Source: Amycolatopsis rubida
GTDB lineage: Bacteria > Actinomycetota > Actinomycetes > Mycobacteriales > Pseudonocardiaceae
Direction: 5' to 3'
Length of the DNA stretch: 64,000 nucleotides
Assembly (NCBI RefSeq): GCF_900115345.1
Contig: NZ_FOWC01000002.1
Span: 744,001 to 808,000 of the forward strand
Shown here: one piece after another, positions 39,901 to 49,202 of the stretch
How the letters are laid out: every line of letters begins with the position of its first letter
Position numbering within the stretch: the stretch's first letter is position 1
Position numbers and translations under genes: made by a program
The notes under the pieces: model-generated
Databases searched by the model: none
Seen by the model: the letters and a program-made list of their open reading frames with translations, nothing else
What the model was told of the DNA's origin: nothing

Positions 39901-42072
39901 CTATTCGTAGATCTCGCCCTTGGCGGCCTTCTCCACCAGCGACTGCGGCGGCTCGAAGTGGCTGCCGTACCGCGCCGCCAGCTCGCGGGACCGGTCCACG
40001 AAGCCCTGCAGGCCGCCCTCGTACTGGTTGATGTACTGGATCACGCCACCGGTCCAGGGCGGGAAGCCGATGCCGAAGATGGACCCGATGTTGGCGTCCG
40101 CGATCGAGGTCAGGACGCCCTCGTCGAAGCACTTCACCGTTTCCAGCGCCTCGGCGAAGAGCATGCGCTCCTTGAGGTCCTCGAACGGCACGTCCGCCGA
40201 ACCCGAGTTGAACGCCTCGCGCAGGCCCGGCCACAGACCGGTGCGCTTGCCGTTCTCGTCGTACTCGTAGAAGCCAGCCCCGCTGCTGCGGCCCTTGCGG
40301 TCGTACTTGTCGAGCATCGTGTCGATGACGGCCTCGGACGCGTGCGCGTTCCAGGTGCCGCCCGCGGCCTCGATCGCGGCGCGGGTTTCCGCGCGGATCT
40401 TGCGCGGCAGCGTCAGGGTCAGCTCGTCCATCAGCTGCAGCGGCGGCGCCGGGTAACCGGCCTGCGAACCCGCCTGCTCGATCGACGCCGGTTCGACGCC
40501 CTCGCCCAGCGCGGCCACGGCCTCGTTGATGAAGGTGCCGATGACCCGCGAGGTGAAGAAGCCGCGGCTGTCGTTGACGACGATCGGAGTCTTGCGGATC
40601 TGCAACGTGTAGTCGAAGACCTTCGCCAGCGTGGCGGGCGACGTCTTCTCGCCGCAGATGATCTCGACCAGCGGCATCTTGTCCACCGGCGAGAAGAAGT
40701 GGATCCCGATGAAGTCCTCGGTGCGCTGCACGCCCTCGGCAAGGGTGGTGATCGGCAGCGTCGAGGTGTTGGAACCCAGCACCGCGTCCGCGTTGACGAT
40801 GCTCTCGATCTCGCCGAACACCTTGTGCTTCAGCTCGACGCTCTCGAACACGGCCTCGATGACGAAGTCGACGCCCGCGAAGTCGGCCGGGTCGGCGGTG
40901 GGCTTGATCCGCGCCAGCAGCGCGTCCGACTTCTCCTGCGTGGTCTTGCCGCGCGAGAGCGCCTTCTCCTCAAGCTTGACCGCGTAGCCCTTGCCCTTGT
41001 CAGCTGCCTCCTGCGAGACGTCCTTGAGGACCACGTCGATGCCCGCCTTCGCCGAGACGTAGGCGATCGCGGCGCCCATCATCCCGGCGCCGAGCACGCC
41101 GACCTTCTTGGCGGTGAACTTCTCGAACCCGTCCGGCCGCGAACCGCCGGAGTTGATCGTCTGCAGGTCGAAGAAGAACGCCTTGGTCATGTTCTTCGAG
41201 ACCTGCCCGGTGGCCAGGCTCACGAAGTAGCGCGTCTCGACGGTGATCGCGGTGTCGAAGTCGACCTGCGAACCCTCGATCGCGGCGGCGAGGATCGCGC
41301 GCGGCGCGGGCATCGGCGCGCCCTTGAGCTGCTTGCGCAGGTTCGCCGGGAACGCGGGCAGGTTCGCCGCGAAACTCGGGTTCGACGGGGTGCCGCCCGG
41401 GATCTTGTAGCCCTTGACGTCCCACGGCTGCACGCCGCCCTCGGGGTTGGCCTTGATCCACGCCTTCGCGGCGGGCACCAGCTCGTCGACGGTGTCCACG
41501 ACCTCGTGCACCAAGCCCAGCTCCAGCGCCTTGCGCGGCTTGAGCCGCTGGCCCTGCAGCAGGACGTTCAGCAGCGCGCTCTGGATGCCGAGCAGCCGCA
41601 CGGTGCGGACCACGCCGCCACCGCCGGGCAGCAGGCCCAGGGTGACCTCGGGCAGGCCGATCTGGCTGCCCTTGACGTCGGCCGCGATGCGGTGGTGCGT
41701 CGCCAGCGCGATTTCGAGGCCGCCGCCGAGCGCCGCGCCGTTGATGGCCGCGACGACCGGCTTGCCGAGTTGTTCGAGCCGGCGCATCTGGCCTTTCATC
41801 GCGGTGCTGGACGCGGTGATCTCGGCCGCGTGCTCCGGCTGCGCCTGGATCAGGTCGCGCAGGTCGCCGCCGGCGAAGAAGGTCTTCTTCGCCGAGGTGA
41901 GCACGACACCGGCGATGTCGTCCTTCTCCGCTTCGAGCCGGTCCACGGTCGCGGCGAGCGACTCGCGGAAGGCCTGGTTCATCGTGTTGGCCGACTGGTC
42001 CGGGTCGTCCAGCGTCAGCGTGACGATGCCGTCGGAATCCTTGTCCCAGCGGATGGTCTTGCTCTCGGTCAT
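39901..42072 (-). CDS. fadB: Fatty-acid oxidation multifunctional enzyme (enoyl-CoA hydratase/3-hydroxyacyl-CoA dehydrogenase)
   Basis: A 723-residue fusion. Residues about 1-300 form the crotonase domain: FAGGDLRDL oxyanion loop, GGGLEIALATHHRIA, and the catalytic Glu in IGLPEVTLGLLPGGGG. Residues about 325-720 form the NAD-binding 3-hydroxyacyl-CoA dehydrogenase: VGVLGAGMMGAAIAYVSAKAG, the catalytic His in FIGIHFFSPVDKMPLVEII, and SRGFFTSRVI. It hydrates enoyl-CoA and oxidises the 3-hydroxy product in beta-oxidation, passing it to the thiolase encoded eight bases upstream. This FadB/FadJ-like two-domain form is standard in actinobacteria. Confidence 0.95.
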   Translation of the reverse strand: MTESKTIRWDKDSDGIVTLTLDDPDQSANTMNQAFRESLAATVDRLEAEKDDIAGVVLTSAKKTFFAGGDLRDLIQAQPEHAAEITASSTAMKGQMRRLEQLGKPVVAAINGAALGGGLEIALATHHRIAADVKGSQIGLPEVTLGLLPGGGGVVRTVRLLGIQSALLNVLLQGQRLKPRKALELGLVHEVVDTVDELVPAAKAWIKANPEGGVQPWDVKGYKIPGGTPSNPSFAANLPAFPANLRKQLKGAPMPAPRAILAAAIEGSQVDFDTAITVETRYFVSLATGQVSKNMTKAFFFDLQTINSGGSRPDGFEKFTAKKVGVLGAGMMGAAIAYVSAKAGIDVVLKDVSQEAADKGKGYAVKLEEKALSRGKTTQEKSDALLARIKPTADPADFAGVDFVIEAVFESVELKHKVFGEIESIVNADAVLGSNTSTLPITTLAEGVQRTEDFIGIHFFSPVDKMPLVEIICGEKTSPATLAKVFDYTLQIRKTPIVVNDSRGFFTSRVIGTFINEAVAALGEGVEPASIEQAGSQAGYPAPPLQLMDELTLTLPRKIRAETRAAIEAAGGTWNAHASEAVIDTMLDKYDRKGRSSGAGFYEYDENGKRTGLWPGLREAFNSGSADVPFEDLKERMLFAEALETVKCFDEGVLTSIADANIGSIFGIGFPPWTGGVIQYINQYEGGLQGFVDRSRELAARYGSHFEPPQSLVEKAAKGEIYE

Positions 42073-42080
42073 GTCGGTCC

Positions 42081-43292
<1,212 letters not shown>

Positions 43293-43451
43293 TGAACACT
43301 CCTCCGCGAAGCGGCATGGTTGGACACTGCGGTGTATCTCGCCGCCGACTATACCGGCCAGTAGGTGCTAATCGCCATTAACATAAGCCCGATGAACCCC
43401 ATGGTGTCAATGGGTTGCCGTAGTTTCGATAGGCGCTATGGTCAGTTCACC

Positions 43452-44633
43452 ATGAGTACGTCTCCCGCTCGCGGCACGCGGCCTCGCGACCGCAAGGCCC
43501 AGCTCGCCGCCGTCGCGGCCGAGCTGTTTCGCGCGCGGGGGTTCCACGGCGTCGCGGTCATCGACATCGCCGCCGCGGCGGGCGTGACCGGACCCGCGCT
43601 GTACCGGCATTTCGCCGACAAGCAGGCGATCCTCGCCTACGTCGTGCTCGCCGGGATCGACGACATGGAGTCGGCCACCGCGGCCGCGCTCGCAGATTCC
43701 GCGCCGCCGCTTTCCCAGCTGGACGCCCTGCTCACCGGCCTCGCGACGCAGGCGGTCGAACGCCGGGAGATCGCCGCGCTGTGGCGCTGGGAAGGTCCGC
43801 ATCTGCCGCGCGAGCAGCGCCGGGAGATCCGCCGCCGGTCCGGCGCGGTGCTCGGCGCGTGGACGAAAGCCCTGCTCACGCTGCGTCCGGAACTGTCCGC
43901 GGACGAGGCCGAGCTGCTGTGCTGGGCCGCGCTGTCGGTGTTCGGGAGCGTCGCGGTGCACCACACGTCGGTGGCGCGCAAACGCTTCGTGCCGCTGCTG
44001 GCCGAACTGGCTCAGACTGTGCTCGACGTCTCACTGCCGGCCCCGGACGAGCCCGCGCCGCCGGTCGCGAGCAGCCTCGGCACGCCGTCCCGGCGCGAGC
44101 AGGTGCTGACCGCCGCGACCGGGCTCTTCGCCGAACGCGGCTTCCACACGGTGAGCATGGAAGACATCGGCGCGGCGGCGGGCATCGCCGGGCCCAGCGT
44201 GTACCGGCACTTCCCCAGCAAGGCCGCGCTGATGGTCGCGATCGGACACCGCGCCGCCGATCGGCTCGCGCTGGCCGCCGAACAGGCGCTGCAAGCCCCG
44301 GACGAACGGTCCGCACTGGGCAGGCTCGCCGCGTCGTACGTGCATATTCTGCTGCGCACGCCGGAATTGCTGGTGTCCTTCACCGCGGACCGCGCGACCA
44401 TGCCGCAGCGGGACAAAGCCGATCTGCGCCGGGTTCAGCGCGACTACGTCGATCAGTGGGTTTCCTTGCTGTGCACGGTGTTTCCGGAGCTTCCGGCACG
44501 CGAGGCGAAGATCCGGGTGCACGCCGCGCTGACCATCGCGAACGATCTCAGCCGGACTGGACGGATCAAGAGCAGGCCGCATCTGCAGACGGAGCTGACG
44601 ACGGTGCTGCACGCGGTTCTCGGGCTCGGCTGA
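43452..44633 (+). CDS. Double-headed TetR regulator (two fused TetR units)
   Basis: At 393 residues this is twice the normal TetR length. A first HTH lies at about residues 15-62 (LAAVAAELFRARGFHGVAVIDIAAAAGVTGPALYRHFADKQAI, with pocket helices after it) and a second at about 213-262 (AATGLFAERGFHTVSMEDIGAAAGIAGPSVYRHFPSKAALMV), again followed by a ligand domain. So one chain can act as a covalent dimer. Its neighbours are fatty-acid oxidation genes on both sides, and an 18-base palindrome precedes the downstream acyl-CoA dehydrogenase. An acyl-CoA ligand is therefore likely. Confidence 0.9.
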   Translation: MSTSPARGTRPRDRKAQLAAVAAELFRARGFHGVAVIDIAAAAGVTGPALYRHFADKQAILAYVVLAGIDDMESATAAALADSAPPLSQLDALLTGLATQAVERREIAALWRWEGPHLPREQRREIRRRSGAVLGAWTKALLTLRPELSADEAELLCWAALSVFGSVAVHHTSVARKRFVPLLAELAQTVLDVSLPAPDEPAPPVASSLGTPSRREQVLTAATGLFAERGFHTVSMEDIGAAAGIAGPSVYRHFPSKAALMVAIGHRAADRLALAAEQALQAPDERSALGRLAASYVHILLRTPELLVSFTADRATMPQRDKADLRRVQRDYVDQWVSLLCTVFPELPAREAKIRVHAALTIANDLSRTGRIKSRPHLQTELTTVLHAVLGLG

Positions 44634-44695
44634 GGTTTGGGAATATCCAGCTTCGTCGGGTCACGCGGGCACGTGGCGTCGGCGAGGGACTGCTG

Positions 44696-44857
44696 GTGCC
44701 GTGGCGGTGCTGGTGCAGCTACGTGCCCGCGGCCTCGCCGCTGGTCGTCACGGCCTCGGTCCCGCTGCTCATCGCGTTCGAACGCACGTCGCTCACCCGG
44801 CCGGCCGGTCGCCGGGTGAGCCGGGCCGCACTGGCGGATTCCGGATCGCCACGCTAA
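44696..44857 (+). CDS. Doubtful small hydrophobic protein (53 aa)
   Basis: Between the regulator and the dehydrogenase one frame starts at a GTG behind GAGGGA and reads PWRCWCSYVPAASPLVVTAS then VPLLIAFERTSL, a possible membrane segment with a basic tail. It ends on the operator palindrome. Codon bias is modest, I recognise no family, and the same DNA may simply be spacer. Confidence 0.25.
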   Translation: MPWRCWCSYVPAASPLVVTASVPLLIAFERTSLTRPAGRRVSRAALADSGSPR

Positions 44858-44874
44858 CCTACTCGTGAGTAGGT
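44857..44874. promoter_or_regulatory. TetR-type operator before the acyl-CoA dehydrogenase pair
   Basis: ACCTACT-CGTG-AGTAGGT, 7-bp perfect arms around four bases, 19 bases upstream of the ATG at 44894. The size and symmetry fit TetR proteins, and the double TetR gene upstream is the natural candidate. Confidence 0.7.
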
Positions 44875-44893
44875 AACGCGAGGGAGATGCTGC

Positions 44894-46216
44894 ATGGCTG
44901 CGCCAAGGAAACGAGACGCGATGGGCCTCGGCCTGGCCGCGCTCACCCGGTTGGCCGGGAGCAAGGCGATCGACCGGGTCGGGCTGCGCGGGCCGGTGCA
45001 GAACCTGGTCAAGACGGGGACCCGCGGCGGCTTCCGCGCGGCGGGGGCGGCGACCAGGTCGTTCACCTCGGTCCAGCGGCTGGGCAAACCGGCGCGGCTG
45101 GCGAAGCCGGACGACCGCGGGCTGTTCGACCTGACGCCGGACGAGGACCAGAAGCTCATCGTCGAGACGGTCAGCGAGTTCGCCGCCGAACAGCTGCGTC
45201 CGGCGGCCGCGGACGCCGACGAGAAGCTCGCCGCGCCGGAGGGCCTGCTCAGCCGCGCGGCCGAACTGGGCGTCAGCCTCATCGGTATTCCAGAAGAGCT
45301 GGGCGGCGCGGGAACTGAGCGTTCGGTCGTGACGAACGCGCTGGTCGCGGAGGCGCTCGCGCACGGCGACCTCGGACTGGCGGTGGCCGTGCTGGCCCCG
45401 TCCGCGGTGAGCACCGCACTGGTCGCGTGGGGCGACGAGCAGCAGCAAGCCGACTACGTGCCCGCGTTCACCGGCGAGCAGGTGCCCGCCGCGGCGCTCG
45501 CGCTGCTGGAGCGGACGCCGTTGTTCGACCCGTTCAAGCCCGCCACCAAGGCGAAGCGCACCCCGAAGGGCTATCAGCTCGACGGCGTGAAGTCGCTCGT
45601 CCCGCGTGCGGCGGAGGCCGAGCTGTTCATTGTCTCGGCCGATCTGGAAGGCCGCGGACCGGCGCTGTTCCTGGTCGAATCGTCCAGCGCGGGCGTGACG
45701 ATCGAGTCCGAGCCCGCGATGGGGCTGCGCGGCGCGGCCACCGGGAAACTGCACCTGGAGAAGGTTTCGCTGCCCGCGGGCGCGCTGCTCGGCGGCGGCA
45801 AGGCGGACGTGTTCACCGAGGTGGTCCGGCTTTCCCGGCTCGGCTGGGCGGCGCTCGCCGCCGGTGTCGGCAAGGCCGTGCTGGACTACGTGGTGCCTTA
45901 CGTGAACGAGCGCACCGCGTTCGGCGAACCGATCAGCCACCGGCAGGCGGTCGCGTTCTCGGTGGCGGACATCGCGATCGAGCTGGAGGGCCTGCGCCTG
46001 GTCACGCTGCGCGCGGCCGCCCGGGCCGAACAGGGCAAGGAATACGCGCGGGAAGCGGCGCTCGCCCGCAAGCTCGCGACGGACAAGGGCATGCAGATCG
46101 GCAACGCCGGCGTGCAACTGCTGGGCGGGCACGGGTTCGTGAAGGAGCACCCGGTGGAGCGCTGGTACCGCGACCTGCGGGCGATCGGCGTGCTGGAAGG
46201 CGCCGTCCTCCTCTGA
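44894..46216 (+). CDS. Acyl-CoA dehydrogenase-family protein, FAD motif degenerate
   Basis: The 440-residue protein has the acyl-CoA dehydrogenase fold after a basic N-terminal extension of about 70 residues: DEDQKLIVETVSEFAAEQLRP, IGIPEELGGAG, ERTAFGEPISHRQAVAFSVADIA and QLLGGHGFVKEHPVERWYRDLR. The usual TEPGSGSD flavin loop is missing; the same place reads LLERTPLFDPF. The extreme C-terminus LEGAVLL keeps the Glu-Gly pair of the catalytic region. Such halves occur in actinobacterial heterotetrameric (alpha2beta2) dehydrogenases, so it may pair with the next gene. ATG behind GAGGGAG. Confidence 0.87.
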   Translation: MAAPRKRDAMGLGLAALTRLAGSKAIDRVGLRGPVQNLVKTGTRGGFRAAGAATRSFTSVQRLGKPARLAKPDDRGLFDLTPDEDQKLIVETVSEFAAEQLRPAAADADEKLAAPEGLLSRAAELGVSLIGIPEELGGAGTERSVVTNALVAEALAHGDLGLAVAVLAPSAVSTALVAWGDEQQQADYVPAFTGEQVPAAALALLERTPLFDPFKPATKAKRTPKGYQLDGVKSLVPRAAEAELFIVSADLEGRGPALFLVESSSAGVTIESEPAMGLRGAATGKLHLEKVSLPAGALLGGGKADVFTEVVRLSRLGWAALAAGVGKAVLDYVVPYVNERTAFGEPISHRQAVAFSVADIAIELEGLRLVTLRAAARAEQGKEYAREAALARKLATDKGMQIGNAGVQLLGGHGFVKEHPVERWYRDLRAIGVLEGAVLL

Positions 46217-46261
46217 CTCGTGAGTGTTCATCCCGGTTCTCACCGGCATCGCCACTCACGA
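46217..46261. repeat. Palindromic repeat, family 2, imperfect copy
   Basis: TCGTGAGTGTTCATCCCGGT (46218-46237) and ACCGGCATCGCCACTCACGA (46242-46261) pair with four mismatches. It begins directly after the first dehydrogenase stop and lies between two genes transcribed the same way. Confidence 0.75.
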
Positions 46262-46285
46262 CCCCCTCCGAAAGGCACCCCCCTC

Positions 46286-47497
46286 ATGATCAACCTGGAA
46301 ACCCCGAAGAAAGCCGGCGCCCTGATCAACCAGGCGTACCAGGCCGCGGCCGAGGTGTTCCGGCCGATCTCGCGCAAGTACGACCGCGCCGAGCACACCT
46401 ATCCGTCCGAATTGGACATGTTCGCCGCGCTGCTGGACGGCCTGAACTCCTCCGGCGAAGGCGGCGCGGGCGCGGCCGGGGTGCGCCGGTCCGGAAAGGA
46501 CGACGGCCCCAAGGGAAACCGCAACGGCGCCAACCTGAACGTGGTGCTCGGCACGATCGAAATGTGCTGGGGCGACGTCGGCCTGCTGCTGTCCATGCCG
46601 CGCCAGGGCCTCGGCAACGCCGCGATCGGCTCCGTGGCGACCGACGAGCAGCTTGAGCGCTTCAAGGGCCTGTGGGCCGCGATGGCGATCACCGAACCCG
46701 GCTGCGGTTCGGACTCGGCCGCCATCACCACCACGGCCACCCAGGACGGCGACGACTACATCCTGAACGGCGAAAAGATCTTCGTGACCTCCGGCCAGCG
46801 CGCCGACGCCGTCGTGGTCTGGGCGACACTGGACCGCACGAAGGGCCGCGCCGCGATCAAGTCGTTCGTGGTGGAGAAGGGCACGCCCGGTTTCGAGGTC
46901 GTGCGCGTGGAACACAAACTGGGCATCCGCGCGTCCGACACCGCCGTGCTGCGCTTCGAGAACTGCCGCGTTCCGCGCGAAAACCTCCTGGGCACGCCGG
47001 AAATCGACACGGCCAAGGGGTTCGCCGGGGTCATGCAGACCTTCGACAACACCCGCCCGCTGGTAGCCGCGATGGCGATCGGCGTCGCCCGCGCGGCACT
47101 GGACGAAACCCGCCGCATCCTGACCGAAGCCGGCGTCGGCATCGACTACGACCGTCCGGCGTTGACCCAGCACGCCGCGGCGGCGACGTTCCTGCAGTTG
47201 GAGGCGGATTACGAGGCCGCGTATCTGCTGACGCTGGAGTCGGCTTGGATGGCGGACAACCGTCAGCCGAACTCGCTGCAGGCGTCGATGGCCAAGGCCA
47301 AGGCGGGGCGGACGGTGGTCGAGGTGACGCTGAAGTGTGTTGAACTCGCCGGGTCGTACGGGTACACGGAGGAATCGCTGCTGGAGAAGTGGTCCCGGGA
47401 TGCCAAGATCCTGGACATCTTCGAGGGTACGCAGCAGATTCAGCAGTTGATCGTGGCTCGGCGGGTGCTGGGGAAGACTTCGGCGCAGTTGAAGTAG
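46286..47497 (+). CDS. Acyl-CoA dehydrogenase
   Basis: The 403-residue protein has complete motifs: flavin loop AITEPGCGSDSAAITTTA, substrate segment EKIFVTSGQRADAVVVW, and the catalytic Glu in LDIFEGTQQIQQLIVARRVLG. It oxidises an acyl-CoA to the 2-enoyl-CoA with FAD. The ATG at 46286 follows AAAGG at moderate distance. It lies 69 bases after the degenerate dehydrogenase with a hairpin repeat between; if the two form a complex, this would be the active subunit. Confidence 0.92.
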   Translation: MINLETPKKAGALINQAYQAAAEVFRPISRKYDRAEHTYPSELDMFAALLDGLNSSGEGGAGAAGVRRSGKDDGPKGNRNGANLNVVLGTIEMCWGDVGLLLSMPRQGLGNAAIGSVATDEQLERFKGLWAAMAITEPGCGSDSAAITTTATQDGDDYILNGEKIFVTSGQRADAVVVWATLDRTKGRAAIKSFVVEKGTPGFEVVRVEHKLGIRASDTAVLRFENCRVPRENLLGTPEIDTAKGFAGVMQTFDNTRPLVAAMAIGVARAALDETRRILTEAGVGIDYDRPALTQHAAAATFLQLEADYEAAYLLTLESAWMADNRQPNSLQASMAKAKAGRTVVEVTLKCVELAGSYGYTEESLLEKWSRDAKILDIFEGTQQIQQLIVARRVLGKTSAQLK

Positions 47498-47566
47498 TTA
47501 TGCGGCGAGGGGAAGCCGCTCGGGCGTTTCGACCGGGCGGCTTTCTCGTGTCCAGACACTCAGCGC

Positions 47567-47923
47567 TCAGCCGTGCGCAGCGTCCAGCGCATCCAGAACC
47601 GCGTCCCCATTCGCCCGGGCCCACTCCGTCAGGGTATGGATCGGCTCGATCAGCGTCGCTCCCAGCGGCGTCAGTTCGTACTCGACCCGCGGCGGTGCCT
47701 CCGCATACGCCTGGCGGCGAACGAGCCCGTGCGCTTCGAGCCGGCGCAGGGTCTGGGTGAGCATCTTTCGGGAGATGCCGCCGATCAGCTCGACCAGGTC
47801 GCCGTGGCGGACCGGGCCCTCGCTGAGGCCCGCGAGCACGACCACGGTCCACTTGTCGGCGATCAGCTCTACTGCCAGCCGCGCCGGGCAGTCGGCGAGG
47901 AAGATGCCGCGGGAACCGCTCAT
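47567..47923 (-). CDS. HxlR-family transcriptional regulator
   Basis: A 118-residue winged-HTH regulator with the HxlR pattern: CPARLAVELIADKWTVVVLAGL, then GPVRHGDLVELIGGISRKMLTQTLRRLEAHGLV and PRVEYELTPLGATL. The Cys in DCPARL sits where HxlR sensors (YodB, HypR) detect quinones or hypochlorite. ATG at 47923; an upstream TTG would add three residues. It is divergent from an NADP-dependent oxidoreductase and a clear palindrome lies between, so it probably represses that gene until an electrophile modifies its Cys. Confidence 0.9.
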   Translation of the reverse strand: MSGSRGIFLADCPARLAVELIADKWTVVVLAGLSEGPVRHGDLVELIGGISRKMLTQTLRRLEAHGLVRRQAYAEAPPRVEYELTPLGATLIEPIHTLTEWARANGDAVLDALDAAHG

Positions 47924-47931
47924 GGCGGCCA

Positions 47932-47949
47932 AGGTACCCGCAGGTACCT
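47932..47949. promoter_or_regulatory. HxlR operator candidate
   Basis: AGGTACC-CGCA-GGTACCT: exact 7-bp arms with a four-base spacer, eight bases from the HxlR ATG and 49 bases upstream of the oxidoreductase gene. Confidence 0.7.
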
Positions 47950-47998
47950 ATCGCAATCCTAGCCTGGTTCTCGTATCCCTCCAGAAACCAGGAGAGTC

Positions 47999-48931
47999 AT
48001 GCGAGTCATCACCCAGCAGAAGCTCGGCGGCCCCGAAGTGCTCACGGTCGCGGACGCGCCCGAACCCCGGGCCTTGCCGACCGAAGTCCTCGTGCGCGTC
48101 AAGGCGATCGGGCTCAATCCGTTGGAGGCGCGGCTGCGCGACGGCGAGTTCCCGTTGCTCGGCCAGCCGCCGTTCGTCCTCGGCTGGGACCTCAGCGGCG
48201 TGGTCGAAGAGGCGTTGACCTGGCGGTTCCGGCCTGGTGACGAAGTGTTCGGGATGCCGTTGTTTCCCCGTGCGGCCAACGCGTACGCCGAGGCGGTGGC
48301 TGCTCCGGCCTTGCATCTCGTCGGCAAGCCGAAGGAGCTTTCGCACGTCGAGGCCGCGGCGTTGCCGGTCGTCGGGCTGACGGCGTGGCAGGGCCTGGTC
48401 GACCTCGGCGGCGTGGCGGCGGGCGATCGCGTTCTGGTCCACGGCGGTGGCGGCGGGGTCGGGCACGTCGCGATCCAGATCGCGAAAGCCCTTGGCGCGC
48501 AGGTGCTTACGACGGCCAGCGAGAGCAAGCGCGAGTTCGTCGAGGGGCTCGGTGCCGATGAAGTCATCGACTACACGAAGGTCGACTTCGCCGAGGTGGT
48601 CCGCGACATCGACGTTGTACTCGACACCCTCGGCGGCGACACCGTCGAGCGGTCGCTCGGAGTGCTCCGCCCAGGAGGGCATCTGGTGACGGCGGTCGCC
48701 GAGGAGGACACAGAGCTGATCGGGAGGTTCGAGGCGGCGGGCATGCGCTTCAGCGGCATCGCGGTCGACCCGGATCCGGTCGGTCTGCGCAACCTCGTCG
48801 CACTCGTGGACCAGGGCAAGCTCCGCGTCCACGTGCAGGAGACGTTCCCGTTCGAGCGCGTCGCCGACGCGCATCGCCTGCTCGACGGCGGTCACCTGCA
48901 GGGCAAAGTGGTTCTCACGCTGAACTCGTAG
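47999..48931 (+). CDS. NADP-dependent oxidoreductase (quinone oxidoreductase-like MDR)
   Basis: The 310-residue protein is a zinc-free medium-chain dehydrogenase: substrate domain with VKAIGLNPLEARLRDGEFP and GWDLSGVVEEA, Rossmann motif VLVHGGGGGVGHVAIQIAKALGA, and C-terminal FERVADAHRLLDGGHLQGKVVL. These reduce quinones or reactive enals with NADPH. ATG behind AGGAGAG. Likely induced through the divergent HxlR repressor. Its 3' end overlaps a convergent 42-residue zinc-protein gene. Confidence 0.9.
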   Translation: MRVITQQKLGGPEVLTVADAPEPRALPTEVLVRVKAIGLNPLEARLRDGEFPLLGQPPFVLGWDLSGVVEEALTWRFRPGDEVFGMPLFPRAANAYAEAVAAPALHLVGKPKELSHVEAAALPVVGLTAWQGLVDLGGVAAGDRVLVHGGGGGVGHVAIQIAKALGAQVLTTASESKREFVEGLGADEVIDYTKVDFAEVVRDIDVVLDTLGGDTVERSLGVLRPGGHLVTAVAEEDTELIGRFEAAGMRFSGIAVDPDPVGLRNLVALVDQGKLRVHVQETFPFERVADAHRLLDGGHLQGKVVLTLNS

Positions 48932-49020
48932 ATCTCTCCCAGCCCGCCGCACTTCGGGCAGATCTTCCGGTCTCGGTCCATGCCGGAGCCCAGGCATTCC
49001 GGGCAGGTCTTCGGTCGCAT
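48892..49020 (-). CDS. DnaJ-type zinc-finger microprotein (42 aa)
   Basis: A very short gene that is easily missed. MRPKTCPECLGSGMDRDRK followed by ICPKCGGLGEI gives two CxxCxGxG repeats, the zinc-binding pattern of the DnaJ cysteine-rich domain, reduced to a single two-motif module. GAGGTG lies before the ATG. It is convergent with the oxidoreductase and overlaps its last 40 bases. Free-standing small zinc proteins of this kind occur in actinomycetes without assigned function. A chaperone-adaptor role is only a guess. Confidence 0.7.
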   Translation of the reverse strand: MRPKTCPECLGSGMDRDRKICPKCGGLGEIYEFSVRTTLPCR

Positions 49021-49202
49021 CTCGCACCTCGCGCATCGCGGCGATTGGTTTGTCACGGGCGCTTGTACCTGTTGGCAATTGCTTACGCCAGTGACACCGC
49101 GTCATTGCCTTCCGGCCGGAATGTCACGGCGGAGCGATGACGCGGCGGCACTGGCCGCTGGCCCCGGATTCCGATGAAATCGGGAGGAGGAAAGGGGATC
49201 CA

